A DNA stretch of 64,000 bases from Candidatus Roizmanbacteria bacterium UBA1450 (GTDB taxonomy: Bacteria > Patescibacteriota > Microgenomatia > UBA1406 > GWC2-37-13). The first letter of the stretch is position 1. Each line of letters begins with the position of its first letter. The stretch spans positions 458,623-522,622 of the forward strand of contig DCTC01000001.1 in assembly GCA_002329205.1 (NCBI GenBank). Reading direction: 5' to 3'. Positions 7,370 to 17,800 of the stretch are shown here, in pieces. The translations under genes were made by a program, and so were the position numbers. The notes below the pieces were generated by a model. That model was given only the letters and a program-made list of their open reading frames with translations, made no database searches and was not told the DNA's origin.

Positions 7370-9343
7370 TTATTCATCCCGCTGACGGAAGTTTTGTCTC
7401 CAGATTTCAAAATCACGGACCGCGACATGTTGATCGTGATCAAAATCGGCTGTTTTTGACGATTTTTTTCGAACATACTCGTCTTTCCAGATCAAGAAAT
7501 CTTCATCATCAATTTGATTATCACAATTGGCGTCCCCCAATTTTTTATCGGGACAACCACCAGGGTCGGGAGTTACGGTTGCAGATACTGTGTTTTGGTC
7601 ACAATTGGTTCCTGAACCTTCCGGTATACAGCTGATTGTTTGCGTTAATATGATTTTATCAACATCCACGCCTTCCTCTGCACCAAACAGTTTCATTGTA
7701 TGCGAACCTTCTGAAAGTTGGACAGAATGTATCGAGTTTGGATTCCCATCCTTGTAATTTACCCATGTCCAATCTGATGAAAGTGTTGGGGAATTCCCTA
7801 CCAACACTGGACATTTATCATCTATTTGAAAATAATAAGCATTTCCGCCGCTTGCGTATGATCTCATCCGACTCCATACCTTATATAAACCTTCCTGTGT
7901 AAAGATTTCTATAGACGAATTGGTCATTCCTGATGGAATTGTTGGACAACTGTTTTCTGCCATGACCTGTTGGTCAGAATCCCCCCGGACATTCGTGTTT
8001 TGATGAGTCCAATCGGTGTATCCCATATTTTTACCCGATGATGCTGCGGAAGTCGGATAATTTGTTCCAGCATAATAATTTATGACCCAAGGAATCCAAG
8101 TATCATCACTTCCTGCCGGATTACTGAACTGCGGAGAATTAGATGCGGCTTCTCCCTTGGCGTATAACATATCCATTGATCTGACGACCGCGTTATCTCC
8201 CGCGTTGAATGATACTAATCCTGCCCTGTGAAGCATAACCGCAGACACAACATATCCTTGCATCCCTTCCCACATGTACCCTGATGGTGCAGGTGGCCAC
8301 TTGTATTCGGCACCTCTCCTCCAGTCCTCAGGTAATACACCGGATACGTTCGTACCGTTTATACTTGACCCTTTTTTATTTACTCCATATCGATTGGCAC
8401 TATTGGCATGCCAGTTGGTATCCTGGCAATACAGATTGTTGGATACATCAATCCCGATAAAGGCTTTATGAGCATTCACCAATTTTTGCGTAAGTTGCTG
8501 ATCGTTCAAATAAAGTGCTCCGGCGATCGCAGATGCACGTGCATGCCCTCCCCAATTGTTGGGAGAACGATACGCTGTACAAAGAACACCACCTATGCCA
8601 CTACAACTTAATTCAACACCAGATTGATTGCAAAGTTTTGATCCGCCAGTATGAGGGGATACATTTGCATTCAACATACTCCGTATCCATTGTTCAAATT
8701 CAGGAGTTCGGTATCCTATGATATCTGCCGCGATTATGTACGTCTGTAATCCTCGTGAAAGTTCAAGAGCACGTGAGAGTGGCGATTTCATAGCCGATTG
8801 TAGACCTTCAATTGTCTTTTGTCTCAAAGCTTCATCATTGGTACGTACTGCAACCAGTGCTCCCGCCAGGGTTTTAACATCATGAGAACTATTGTTATCT
8901 CCAAGATTTGCGCTGCCCCAATTACTGTTGGCTTCACGTACAAGAGTCGTCCATGCCGTCCCTGTTGTTGGTAAGGACATTATCTCTTCTTTTGAAATCC
9001 AGATCCCTTTTCCGACTTGGATGGGTGGAAGAGTCGTCGTCGGACCGGAAGTCGGTGTCGGTACCTTAGTATTTGAAATTGACGGGGTAACAGTCGTGGC
9101 AGGTACTTTCTCAAAACGGATAAATTTTCCGTTTGAGGCTTTGCTATCAGAAAAAATCTTTACATTTCCTTTAGTAGATTCTGCCTCAATATGAATTGTA
9201 CTTTCTATTGCCGCCTTTGTCTTTACGCCGGAAACAATAAAGGTTTGATATGAAAAAGCTCCTACAGCTAGTAGCAGGACAATTACAATAAAGAGCCAAT
9301 TCGGATATTGGTGAATTATTCTTAATTTCAAATATGACAACAT
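7370..9343 (-). CDS. Membrane-anchored lyase-like protein with carbohydrate-binding module and dockerin
   Basis: Starting at the ATG at 9343 (the frame is open to a TTG at 9403) gives 657 residues. A membrane anchor spans about 15-35, followed by a P/T-rich linker (about 84-105). The central alpha-helical region (about 110-420), with SPNNWGGHARASAIAGALYL, resembles the alginate-lyase/chondroitin-lyase superfamily. A beta-sandwich resembling a CBM6/35-type module (about 475-565) follows. The C-terminus is a type I dockerin with two calcium loops (DANCDNQIDDED and DFDHDQHVAVRD). The likely role is binding and cutting an acidic polysaccharide at the cell surface. Catalytic residues were not assigned, so activity is inference. 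It lies 68 nt after the last LamG gene on the same strand. Confidence 0.8.
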   Translation of the reverse strand: MLSYLKLRIIHQYPNWLFIVIVLLLAVGAFSYQTFIVSGVKTKAAIESTIHIEAESTKGNVKIFSDSKASNGKFIRFEKVPATTVTPSISNTKVPTPTSGPTTTLPPIQVGKGIWISKEEIMSLPTTGTAWTTLVREANSNWGSANLGDNNSSHDVKTLAGALVAVRTNDEALRQKTIEGLQSAMKSPLSRALELSRGLQTYIIAADIIGYRTPEFEQWIRSMLNANVSPHTGGSKLCNQSGVELSCSGIGGVLCTAYRSPNNWGGHARASAIAGALYLNDQQLTQKLVNAHKAFIGIDVSNNLYCQDTNWHANSANRYGVNKKGSSINGTNVSGVLPEDWRRGAEYKWPPAPSGYMWEGMQGYVVSAVMLHRAGLVSFNAGDNAVVRSMDMLYAKGEAASNSPQFSNPAGSDDTWIPWVINYYAGTNYPTSAASSGKNMGYTDWTHQNTNVRGDSDQQVMAENSCPTIPSGMTNSSIEIFTQEGLYKVWSRMRSYASGGNAYYFQIDDKCPVLVGNSPTLSSDWTWVNYKDGNPNSIHSVQLSEGSHTMKLFGAEEGVDVDKIILTQTISCIPEGSGTNCDQNTVSATVTPDPGGCPDKKLGDANCDNQIDDEDFLIWKDEYVRKKSSKTADFDHDQHVAVRDFEIWRQNFRQRDE

Positions 9344-9411
9344 AATTGATAATTCTCGCTCTTTAACTTTTCTTAAATTAAAGATTAACTTTGTGAATGC
9401 CAACTAGAAGT

Positions 9412-12400
9412 TTATTCAAATCGAACAGCACTGTTATTCATAATAATACCAATTTGCTCAGCAGTCAATTTATAATTGAAAATCCGTATGTCATCAACTT
9501 GGCCGTTCGCGAATTTTTTGTAGGTCGCGTCACTGGGGAAAATGGCTCCGATACGCAAATCAGATGATGTATTTTCCATACCCGCGTATGAACCGGCAGA
9601 TTCTGAAGTTCCTGCGATTTCTTGACCGTTAATATATAAGCCTATTCCATTGCCACTCTCAGATCCGTCATAGGTCATTGTTACATGTATCCATTGTCCC
9701 TCGTATGCTGTTAGTGTTGCATTTGTGTATTTACCTATATAAGCAAGTGCGCTATTATCGTATAAACGAACACCCAACCTATCAGTTGCTCCTACACCCA
9801 AAGCCCACTCCAAGTTGGACAGCACACCGGAAGCAGGTACTTTACTTATAAACTGAAAATCCGTAGCATCATCCATTTTTATCCATGCGGTAATTGAGAA
9901 CGGTTTATCCGTAGAACCGTCGCCGAAGCTGATAGACGAAGAGTCGCTTATGGAAACGTAATCATCCGTTCCATCCAGATCCAGTGCTGAATTGATTTTC
10001 CCGCTCGCCCCATTTCCCCATGCGGTGCTGCTTGTAGAACAGTTTCCTACACTAGCCGTACCTGTCGCTCCGATCGTAATCGTTCCATCATTTCCCGCTG
10101 CTTTCCCGTCTCCGTTTAGAGCTGAATTATACGCAGTACTCCCCTGACATTCATCAAATTTATAGTGTGCAACTGGAGCTCCCCGATTGTAATCCCAGGC
10201 AATCTGTGCAGGAGTTCGAGCGTATTTATAAATACGTACTTCATCGATATCGCCAGGCCAGTAGCTGCTTCCACTATTTGAGCCAATATTCAAATCTTTA
10301 GCAGATTCAAGAGATCCCTCAGCATCTGAAACTGTTCCTTGAAATAGTCCATCTACGTATATTGATAATGTTGTTCCGGAGCCCCCGATGACACAAGCTA
10401 CATGATGCCATTCTCCATCAACAATCGCACTATTATTCGCTGTCACTTCTGTAGTATCCGGAGCATTATCCCCGATACCGCATACAGCATCACCATCGGA
10501 TGCCACGCGTATTCTATAGCCGGGATCTCCTCCACCAAACCCTTTATAGAGGAATGTGTCACTTGAGGCGGTGGTTGAACGAACCCAAGCCATAAATGTG
10601 CCGTTATCTGTGCTGTTGAAATCCAATTCCCCTCCGGGCGGATCAGTGATATTTATGTGTTGATCTGCTCCGTCTGTGTTGATCCCGCTTCCAAACTTCC
10701 CTGTGGTCCAGGTAGGACTATTGGTCAAGGTACCATTGAAATTATTTCCCGATGTATCATATGCTACTGTTCCTGTTTTTTCATTTAGTTTCCACTCTCC
10801 TACCGGAGCGTCACAATATGCAGTGTCTCCAGGTACACAATATGCACGATTGGCTGCATTTGAAGGAGTAGTTCCTCCAACGCCAGTGCTTTTTGCACCC
10901 AATACCAACATTTTGCCACCGTTAAATTCAGTTTTAACCTGCTCCGAGTTCAAATCAAAGGGATACAACTTTACTTCATCAATCTTTCCTTTGAAGAACC
11001 GACTAGGTAAAGCATTGCTATAATGTACGGCTCCGATCATGGCTGAAGCAGTGTCATTTGCGATTGAGGTAAGAGAAAATGTTCCGCTGCCGTCCGGCAC
11101 CCCATTTCTGTAAAATGTGTAATTTCGATTTTCATCAGCGGTTAGCATGACATGAATCCATTGATCAAAATCAGCTGATGAAAAAGCGGTATCAGCATAT
11201 ACAAACTCCGAATCCGAGCCGTTACTGGAGAAACCAAATCTCAAACGATTGTCTCCGACTATCTGGAATGCGTATTCTCTATCATTTGTGAATGAATTCC
11301 ATTTGGAAATAATGGTGTATTCATCTGCCGGGAGTTCATTAATATTTACCCAAGCGGAAATGGTAAACGGGAATGTCAATTTCAACTCATCATTATCTCC
11401 GAAATCGACATAATCGTTTCCATCAAATGAAAGTGCTTTGCCGAATTTGCCGTCATTACTCCAGGTCGGAGATGATGTCCCGGTCCCCAAGGTTCCATTG
11501 TTCTCCAGTGAACTGCTATCATTCACGGTAGATCCATAACCTTCATCGAACTTGGTATGGAGAACCGTTGATCCGACCGGTGTACCGACTGCCGGATGAC
11601 CTGCATTCATATCCTGGATAATTTGATCTTGAGTACGAACATAATCGTATACTTTAATATCGTCAAATACGCCGTACAGTTGTCCCCCGACCCGGAACTC
11701 CCTACTGGAATTGGTGATATCCGTCCCGTTAAAGGAAGAAAAATCACCGGTTCCATCAACCACACCGTCAACATACAACGTAGCATTTCCATTTCTAGCA
11801 AGAGTAACCGTAATATAGTGCCACGCATTATCAGAAATGGTACTAGTCCCGGTAGCTGTCAGTCTGGTAGCTCCATCAGAGAGACGAAATTTTACGACAT
11901 TCGTAGAATCATGATAAAGCCAGTACCCTTCGGTTGTAGTGGCAGTTCCGCCTTTATCAATAAGGCTAAATAAAGAACCTGAATTAGTTGTGCTCAATTT
12001 CACCCAAAGCGACATCGTCCAATCACGTATACCCATCTCGAGTTTAGGTGGTATATCCATGTCAATCCTTTGACTAGAAGTACCGTCAAAATTTACTCCT
12101 TTTCCGTACTTTCCCACTGTCCAGGTCGGGTCATTGTTAAACACACCGGTCGTACCGATTCCGCTGCTATCCTGTACGGTTGTTCCTGTACCTTCATCTA
12201 ATTTCCAATATCCGATAGGGCCCGCGGACCATTCATAGAGACTCTTAATTTCGTTCTGTGAAAGGGGTCTATTATAAATTCTCACCTCATCAATTTTCCC
12301 TGAATAGTCATTTATATAGATAAAGTCATTCTGCAATATACCGATATTAAAATAATCAATCGTGGCAGAAATTGCGCCATCTTCAATTGTGATTGTATCT

Positions 12401-14787
12401 TTCAGTTTGCCGTCCTGATATCCGTACAATTTATCTCCATTCCACACTAAACAAAGATGTGTCCATGTATTGATGTTGAAATCAAAACTAGAATTAATCT
12501 GATTGTCTGTACCATTATCATATCCCATATTCCATGTTCCAAAATCATTTTCAATATATACTCCCTGATTACCTCCTGTTGATGATGTGAATGAAACCAC
12601 GGTTGATTCTGCTGAATCGCTATCAGCAAGCGACCACGCACACATAGAACCGGTAGTAGGATCAAATGTCGAAGTGATAGCATTTCCTTCAAGATAATCA
12701 ACCGACCCGTCAAATTTTGCTGCGTTCCCAAATTTACCTGTTGTTTGTGAAACGTTTCCGCCTCCTGTCACGTCATTACCATTTCCTGAAGAATCTATTG
12801 CAGTCCAGCTTGGTCCGGTAGTTCCTGTTGTTTCATCCATCTTCCAATATCCGATCAACCCTTCAGACATGAAGGATTTATCATGTGCCCCGAGTACAAC
12901 AGAGGCACCTTTTGTTGAAGAAAATAAGTAGTCCTGTTTGATTTCATCTGCAGTTCTTACGTACGGATAAAATTTTACTTCGTCTATAAAACCATTAAAG
13001 ACGTATTGTCTGTCAGGTTCGGAGCCCACCACAAATGGCTGCCCGTTGGCCATAGAATTTACATTTGCCAAGGTTCCTGTCATATTCCCGGAACTGGGAC
13101 TGCCGTTTATATAAAAAATGGTATTTGATGCATTGTCATCATCATATACAAAGGTGACATGATACCATGTATTCGTTGAGAGGTTGAAACTATTCCCTCT
13201 CCAAATTTGGTCCGTACCGTCAGCTGCATAAAAATTGAGCGTTCCGCCGGTACCGATGTTGATCATATACCCCCCTTGTCCTGCTCCTGTTCCTGTTTTT
13301 TTTGACACAAGTGTTTGTATCGTTGAAAAACTGTTTGTTCTCATCCATGCTGAGACAGTAAAGTCCTTTCCGTCTTCCACGTCAAAATTGTCACCAAAAC
13401 TCAGATAATCATTATTTCCGTCAAACTCCAAACAGCTCCCGCTGACACACATGCTCTCATCCCGCCATGTCGGAGCGGATGTTCCGGCACCCATCGTGCC
13501 TGTCTTTCCGTTGCCGCTTGCATCATTCACGTTCGTCCCGTATCCTTCATCAAATTTCCAGTAACCGCTCGGCCCTCTCTTGCGGATTTCCTGATGGCCT
13601 TGGGTATAGAAAGTAGAAGGAGAATTCTGATTATTATATTCAGTGAGAAGCCAATCGACTGATTTCGGTGTATCTGATAACCGAACTTCATCGATGATCC
13701 CATCAAATGTTTCATTGTAGAAATTTTCTCCGATCGTGAAAGTACTGGTATTTACAAGCGGTGTCTGTGTCACGCCACTTACACTTCCTTTTTCAACACC
13801 GTCGACATAAATTTTGATAGTATCAGCTGCTGCGTCATGAACCACGGCGAGATGATAGAACGTACCCGTACTTACCGGTGAGTTCGTGGTTGTCGTACCC
13901 CGCCAGCCTCCACCCCCGTAAAAACCCGCATCAATTTCATCGGAATTCGTCAGTTCGAGAAAATAGTTTGAATTGCCCCCTTTATAGATAATCGAATTCC
14001 AAGATCCAGAACCGGAGATGGTATCAGCTTTAACCCAGGCTTGAACAGTAAAACTACTTGAAATATCCAGACTGTTGCTGTCCGGAATAATTACTTCGTT
14101 TCCGGAAGCGAAATCTGATGCTCCACCTATCTTTCCTGTTGCTGATCCTTGCGTGGTTACGTTGACTGCACTTGAATCATTATTGTTGCTGGTCGAATCC
14201 AGATGCTGTCCGGAAGTTTCGGCGAGATGCCATACCCCACGATAATGGCTGGGCCATACACCAGCTGCGTTTTGCTGAGAGGTAGCTGCCGGATTGCCAT
14301 AATACATATAGATTGTGGTATCTATCGAAGTTGAAAGTGTAGGGATACGCACCCATGCAGCCAGGGTTCCGTTTGAATAATACTCTATCTCGTGGTCCAA
14401 TTTGGCCCCAGCACTATCCGTGAAGACAAAATCGCTACCGTCTGCGTTGGCTTGTGCTGCCAAATTTGTATCGGACGTGACAGATATAAGCACTGGAAAA
14501 TTCTCCATGTCAGTGCTGCCACTCACTTTTGTATTATCAATGACAAATTTCTGCCGATATCCCCATCCATCGTTGTACCATGCAGCTGATGCACCACCGC
14601 CCCTCAGTAGGAAAAACCAAATAAGAAATAATCCGAGAAACAGCCCAGAAGTAAGAATGAATACGGTTTTGTAGGTAAAGCGTTTCTTTTTCCTGAATGA
14701 AAGCCGTTTCAATGACGATACAACATAGTACTTTATATATGTTTTTATACGTGAAAGTTTTGTCCTCAAATGTAGTCGTCCCATCAT
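9412..14787 (-). CDS. Giant multi-LamG surface protein with DUF2341 domain (paralogue A)
   Basis: The 1791-residue protein has a short basic cytoplasmic N-terminus (MMGRLHLRTKLSRIKT), a membrane span at about 41-61, a DUF2341 domain (about 70-165, AWYNDGWGYRQK to YMYYGN) and seven tandem LamG/concanavalin-A-like modules of 200-250 residues. Each module starts like 'GYWKFDEG.GT..ND.SG' and ends like 'GKIDEVRIY.R....QI'. LamG modules bind sugars or proteins, so an adhesin role is likely. A Cys pair in the linker before module 6 (YCVPGDTAYC) and Cys in module 7 (DECQGST) recur in paralogues B and C and may form disulfides. The start ATGATG has its own promoter-like box. The lyase-like gene follows. 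Confidence 0.88.
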   Translation of the reverse strand: MMGRLHLRTKLSRIKTYIKYYVVSSLKRLSFRKKKRFTYKTVFILTSGLFLGLFLIWFFLLRGGGASAAWYNDGWGYRQKFVIDNTKVSGSTDMENFPVLISVTSDTNLAAQANADGSDFVFTDSAGAKLDHEIEYYSNGTLAAWVRIPTLSTSIDTTIYMYYGNPAATSQQNAAGVWPSHYRGVWHLAETSGQHLDSTSNNNDSSAVNVTTQGSATGKIGGASDFASGNEVIIPDSNSLDISSSFTVQAWVKADTISGSGSWNSIIYKGGNSNYFLELTNSDEIDAGFYGGGGWRGTTTTNSPVSTGTFYHLAVVHDAAADTIKIYVDGVEKGSVSGVTQTPLVNTSTFTIGENFYNETFDGIIDEVRLSDTPKSVDWLLTEYNNQNSPSTFYTQGHQEIRKRGPSGYWKFDEGYGTNVNDASGNGKTGTMGAGTSAPTWRDESMCVSGSCLEFDGNNDYLSFGDNFDVEDGKDFTVSAWMRTNSFSTIQTLVSKKTGTGAGQGGYMINIGTGGTLNFYAADGTDQIWRGNSFNLSTNTWYHVTFVYDDDNASNTIFYINGSPSSGNMTGTLANVNSMANGQPFVVGSEPDRQYVFNGFIDEVKFYPYVRTADEIKQDYLFSSTKGASVVLGAHDKSFMSEGLIGYWKMDETTGTTGPSWTAIDSSGNGNDVTGGGNVSQTTGKFGNAAKFDGSVDYLEGNAITSTFDPTTGSMCAWSLADSDSAESTVVSFTSSTGGNQGVYIENDFGTWNMGYDNGTDNQINSSFDFNINTWTHLCLVWNGDKLYGYQDGKLKDTITIEDGAISATIDYFNIGILQNDFIYINDYSGKIDEVRIYNRPLSQNEIKSLYEWSAGPIGYWKLDEGTGTTVQDSSGIGTTGVFNNDPTWTVGKYGKGVNFDGTSSQRIDMDIPPKLEMGIRDWTMSLWVKLSTTNSGSLFSLIDKGGTATTTEGYWLYHDSTNVVKFRLSDGATRLTATGTSTISDNAWHYITVTLARNGNATLYVDGVVDGTGDFSSFNGTDITNSSREFRVGGQLYGVFDDIKVYDYVRTQDQIIQDMNAGHPAVGTPVGSTVLHTKFDEGYGSTVNDSSSLENNGTLGTGTSSPTWSNDGKFGKALSFDGNDYVDFGDNDELKLTFPFTISAWVNINELPADEYTIISKWNSFTNDREYAFQIVGDNRLRFGFSSNGSDSEFVYADTAFSSADFDQWIHVMLTADENRNYTFYRNGVPDGSGTFSLTSIANDTASAMIGAVHYSNALPSRFFKGKIDEVKLYPFDLNSEQVKTEFNGGKMLVLGAKSTGVGGTTPSNAANRAYCVPGDTAYCDAPVGEWKLNEKTGTVAYDTSGNNFNGTLTNSPTWTTGKFGSGINTDGADQHINITDPPGGELDFNSTDNGTFMAWVRSTTASSDTFLYKGFGGGDPGYRIRVASDGDAVCGIGDNAPDTTEVTANNSAIVDGEWHHVACVIGGSGTTLSIYVDGLFQGTVSDAEGSLESAKDLNIGSNSGSSYWPGDIDEVRIYKYARTPAQIAWDYNRGAPVAHYKFDECQGSTAYNSALNGDGKAAGNDGTITIGATGTASVGNCSTSSTAWGNGASGKINSALDLDGTDDYVSISDSSSISFGDGSTDKPFSITAWIKMDDATDFQFISKVPASGVLSNLEWALGVGATDRLGVRLYDNSALAYIGKYTNATLTAYEGQWIHVTMTYDGSESGNGIGLYINGQEIAGTSESAGSYAGMENTSSDLRIGAIFPSDATYKKFANGQVDDIRIFNYKLTAEQIGIIMNNSAVRFE

Positions 14788-14821
14788 ACTTCATTCTACC
14801 TGTTTTTTATGTATGGAACAA
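14788..14821 (-). promoter_or_regulatory. Putative leaderless promoter of LamG paralogue A
   Basis: On the minus strand, TTGTTC (14821-14816), a 17-nt spacer and TAGAAT (14798-14793) lie 5 nt before ATGATG. The -10 to ATG segment is nearly identical to that of paralogue B. Confidence 0.6.
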
Positions 14822-14830
14822 GAAGAAATA

Positions 14831-17800
14831 TTACTTAAATACGACTGCTCCACCTTTATACATTTCTGTAATTTGTGCAGGTGTCATGGCATAATTGTAA
14901 ATTCGAATATCGTCCAGTTTTCCGTCATAGAAACGTGCCGAGTTCAGATCATAACGGCTCCCGATATAAATGTTTCCTGATGGATTGACTCCATTATTCC
15001 CGTTTGCATAAGAAACCTGCTGGACTCCGTCGACATAAGCTTTTGTTCCCGATGCGCTAATCACCACAGCTAGATGGTGCCAGGCACTGTCAGAAAGCCC
15101 TACCTGTGTCTGTATATCATCGGCAAGAAGAGGTGGATTATCATTGCTATCCATGACACTTACCAGTATCGCTCCCGGCGTATTTATTGTTTCACTGTCT
15201 TCATTGAAGTAGATATTTATCGAGTTGGCTACCTGGAAGCCGCCCTGACTAAACATATACTGATAACCTGTGCCTGAATTATTAGTCGAATTGAACCAGA
15301 AAGAAATAGTTGTTTCCTGACCATAGTCAATATCGGGTATGACTACCCGATCATTTACGCCATCAAAATCAAGACTTGCGTTCCATTTTCCGTTTACACC
15401 ATTTGCCCACATTTCAGTACTGCTGCCCGAAGTACAAGTTCCGACACTCGTGTTTCCTGTCGTAGATGAAGTGATTGCCCCATCATTTCCAGCTAATCCT
15501 GATGGCCTGAAAGCTGTGTTGTACGCGGTCGTTCCCTGACATTCATCAAGTTTGTAATGTGCAATCGGTGCTCCCTTGCTGTATTCCCAGGCAATTTGTG
15601 CAGGTGTGCGGGCGTAGTCAAAGACACGAACCTGATCAATGCTGCCGACAAAATAATCTCCTTCTGCCGACTCCTGTTCACGTCTTCCAATGGTTTGTGC
15701 AGTGATTGAATCGTAGGGACCATCGATTGTCGTGCTGCTTGTTCCGACAAGAGCTCCGTCGACAAATAGTTCATGACTTGAAGCTGATCGTTTCACAAAT
15801 GATACAAAATGCCAGTTATTATCGTTGTATCCACCGCTATACATAATATCGGCAGAACTTGTATCTTCATCCCGAAGAAATGCTCGTATCCTTCCAGCTG
15901 CACCATCATTTAAAGCAATAAACATATTGGTAAAGGTGAAGCCAACCTCAGATCCTTCGTTGTAGATGGTCCTTCGACTCGTCCCTGTATCACCAGATTT
16001 AAACCATGCCGAAACGGTAAACTGTTCGCCCGTCATCACATGCTCATCCCCGTCAATTTCAACAAAATCATTCACACCGTCAAATTCAAGAGCACTCCCG
16101 GCCATGTGATCCGGACCAAGTCCCCATGTGGGGTCATCGGAACCGATAGAAGCAGATGTTCCAAGAGTTCCATTATTCCCGTTCGTACTTGTATCGTAAG
16201 CAATCTGACCAGTCGCTTCTTCAAAATTCATCTCAAATACAGGTGAATTGCACGTCGATGTATCTCCAGGCAGACAATAAGACCGGCTTGTGGAATTTGA
16301 TGGAGTTGTACCACCGATACCAGTGTTTTGTGCACCCAAAACCATAGATCTTCCCTGGTTCATATCCAGTAAAACCTGCTCTTTTGTGAGAGCAGTGCCA
16401 TAAATTTTTGCTTCATCAATAGTGCCGACTGTATGGTTGTAATAATTGTTGACCTGATGAGAAAAACGGATATAGGGATTGGTATGATTTTCTGAACCGG
16501 TAACGGTAGCCGTACCTTCCAATTCACCGTCGACATAGATATATATAGTTGTCCCGTCAAAAATTCCTGCCAAATGATGCCAGGCGTTATCAGTTACAAC
16601 TGTGGTTCCTGTTGCATACCGTTCCTGCCCATCATATACATAAAACCTCGGGACACCGGCTGATGTCACCTGTATAAACCGATCCTGATTCCCACCGAAG
16701 TTGCTTACGATCCCCATCAACGCATAATTGTATGTCGGATTTGTGTCGGACTTGAACCAGAGAGTAGCGGTATAAGGGTCTGTACCGTTATTGTCATATC
16801 CTGCGATCATTTCCGCTTCGATAAGGTCTCCTCCGTCAAAGAAGATGGCTTTCCCGAACTTGCCGTCATTGGTCCATGTCGGACACTCACTATCACCCGG
16901 ACAGACATCACCTGCTGCAAGCCATGCATTACTGTTCCCTATTGTGTCATACGCATAATCACCATATCCTTCATCAAACTTCCAGTATGCAAGCTGCGAA
17001 CCGACCGGCGATCCACCCAAAGGATGACCTCCATTCATATCTTCGATTATTTGAGAAGGGGTACGGGCATAATTATAAATTTTTATTTCATCAAGCATCC
17101 CGTTCCATCGTTGGCCAGCTTCATTATCTCGTCCAATTCTAAATGTATTCCCACTATCACCTTGATATGTACCAACGCCAGCCTGAGTCGTCGCTCCATA
17201 ACCCGTTTTTACTCCATTGATATAAAATTCAGCTGTTTTTGTCGCTGATTTAAATACTACTGTTGCATGATTCCATTCATTGAATGAGTACACGTTGCTT
17301 GCACTTACATAATTGAGGTCTGATGTTCCGAAATCTGCTTGCATTTGAATTGTTTTATTCGTCCCTTCATACGTAACCCACCATCCTCCTGGGGAAACTT
17401 CTCTTTTGCCGATCGGTACATCCCAATTCATACTCCCATCGCCTTCCCAATTGAACCAAAATGATGTAGTAAAATCTCCTGTCGGTAAATCATTCAGTAT
17501 GGAATTTGCAGATAATTCATCGTTTGCATCATTTCCCCGAAAATGTAGGGCAGAACCATATTTTCCGGGACGCCAACTTGACTCATCAAAATCTGTCATG
17601 GTAAGAGTATTTCCATTTCCGCTTTTATCGGATATCGTTGATATTCCCGTCCCTTCATCCAAATCATAATACGCCACAGGTCCCGGTGCCCATTCATACA
17701 GTTTCTTCATTTCTGAAGCATCCAATGCACGTTTATACAAACGAACTTCATCAATTTTACCTTCAAAATAATTTGGTCCTGTGTTTCTCGCTCCCACCCA

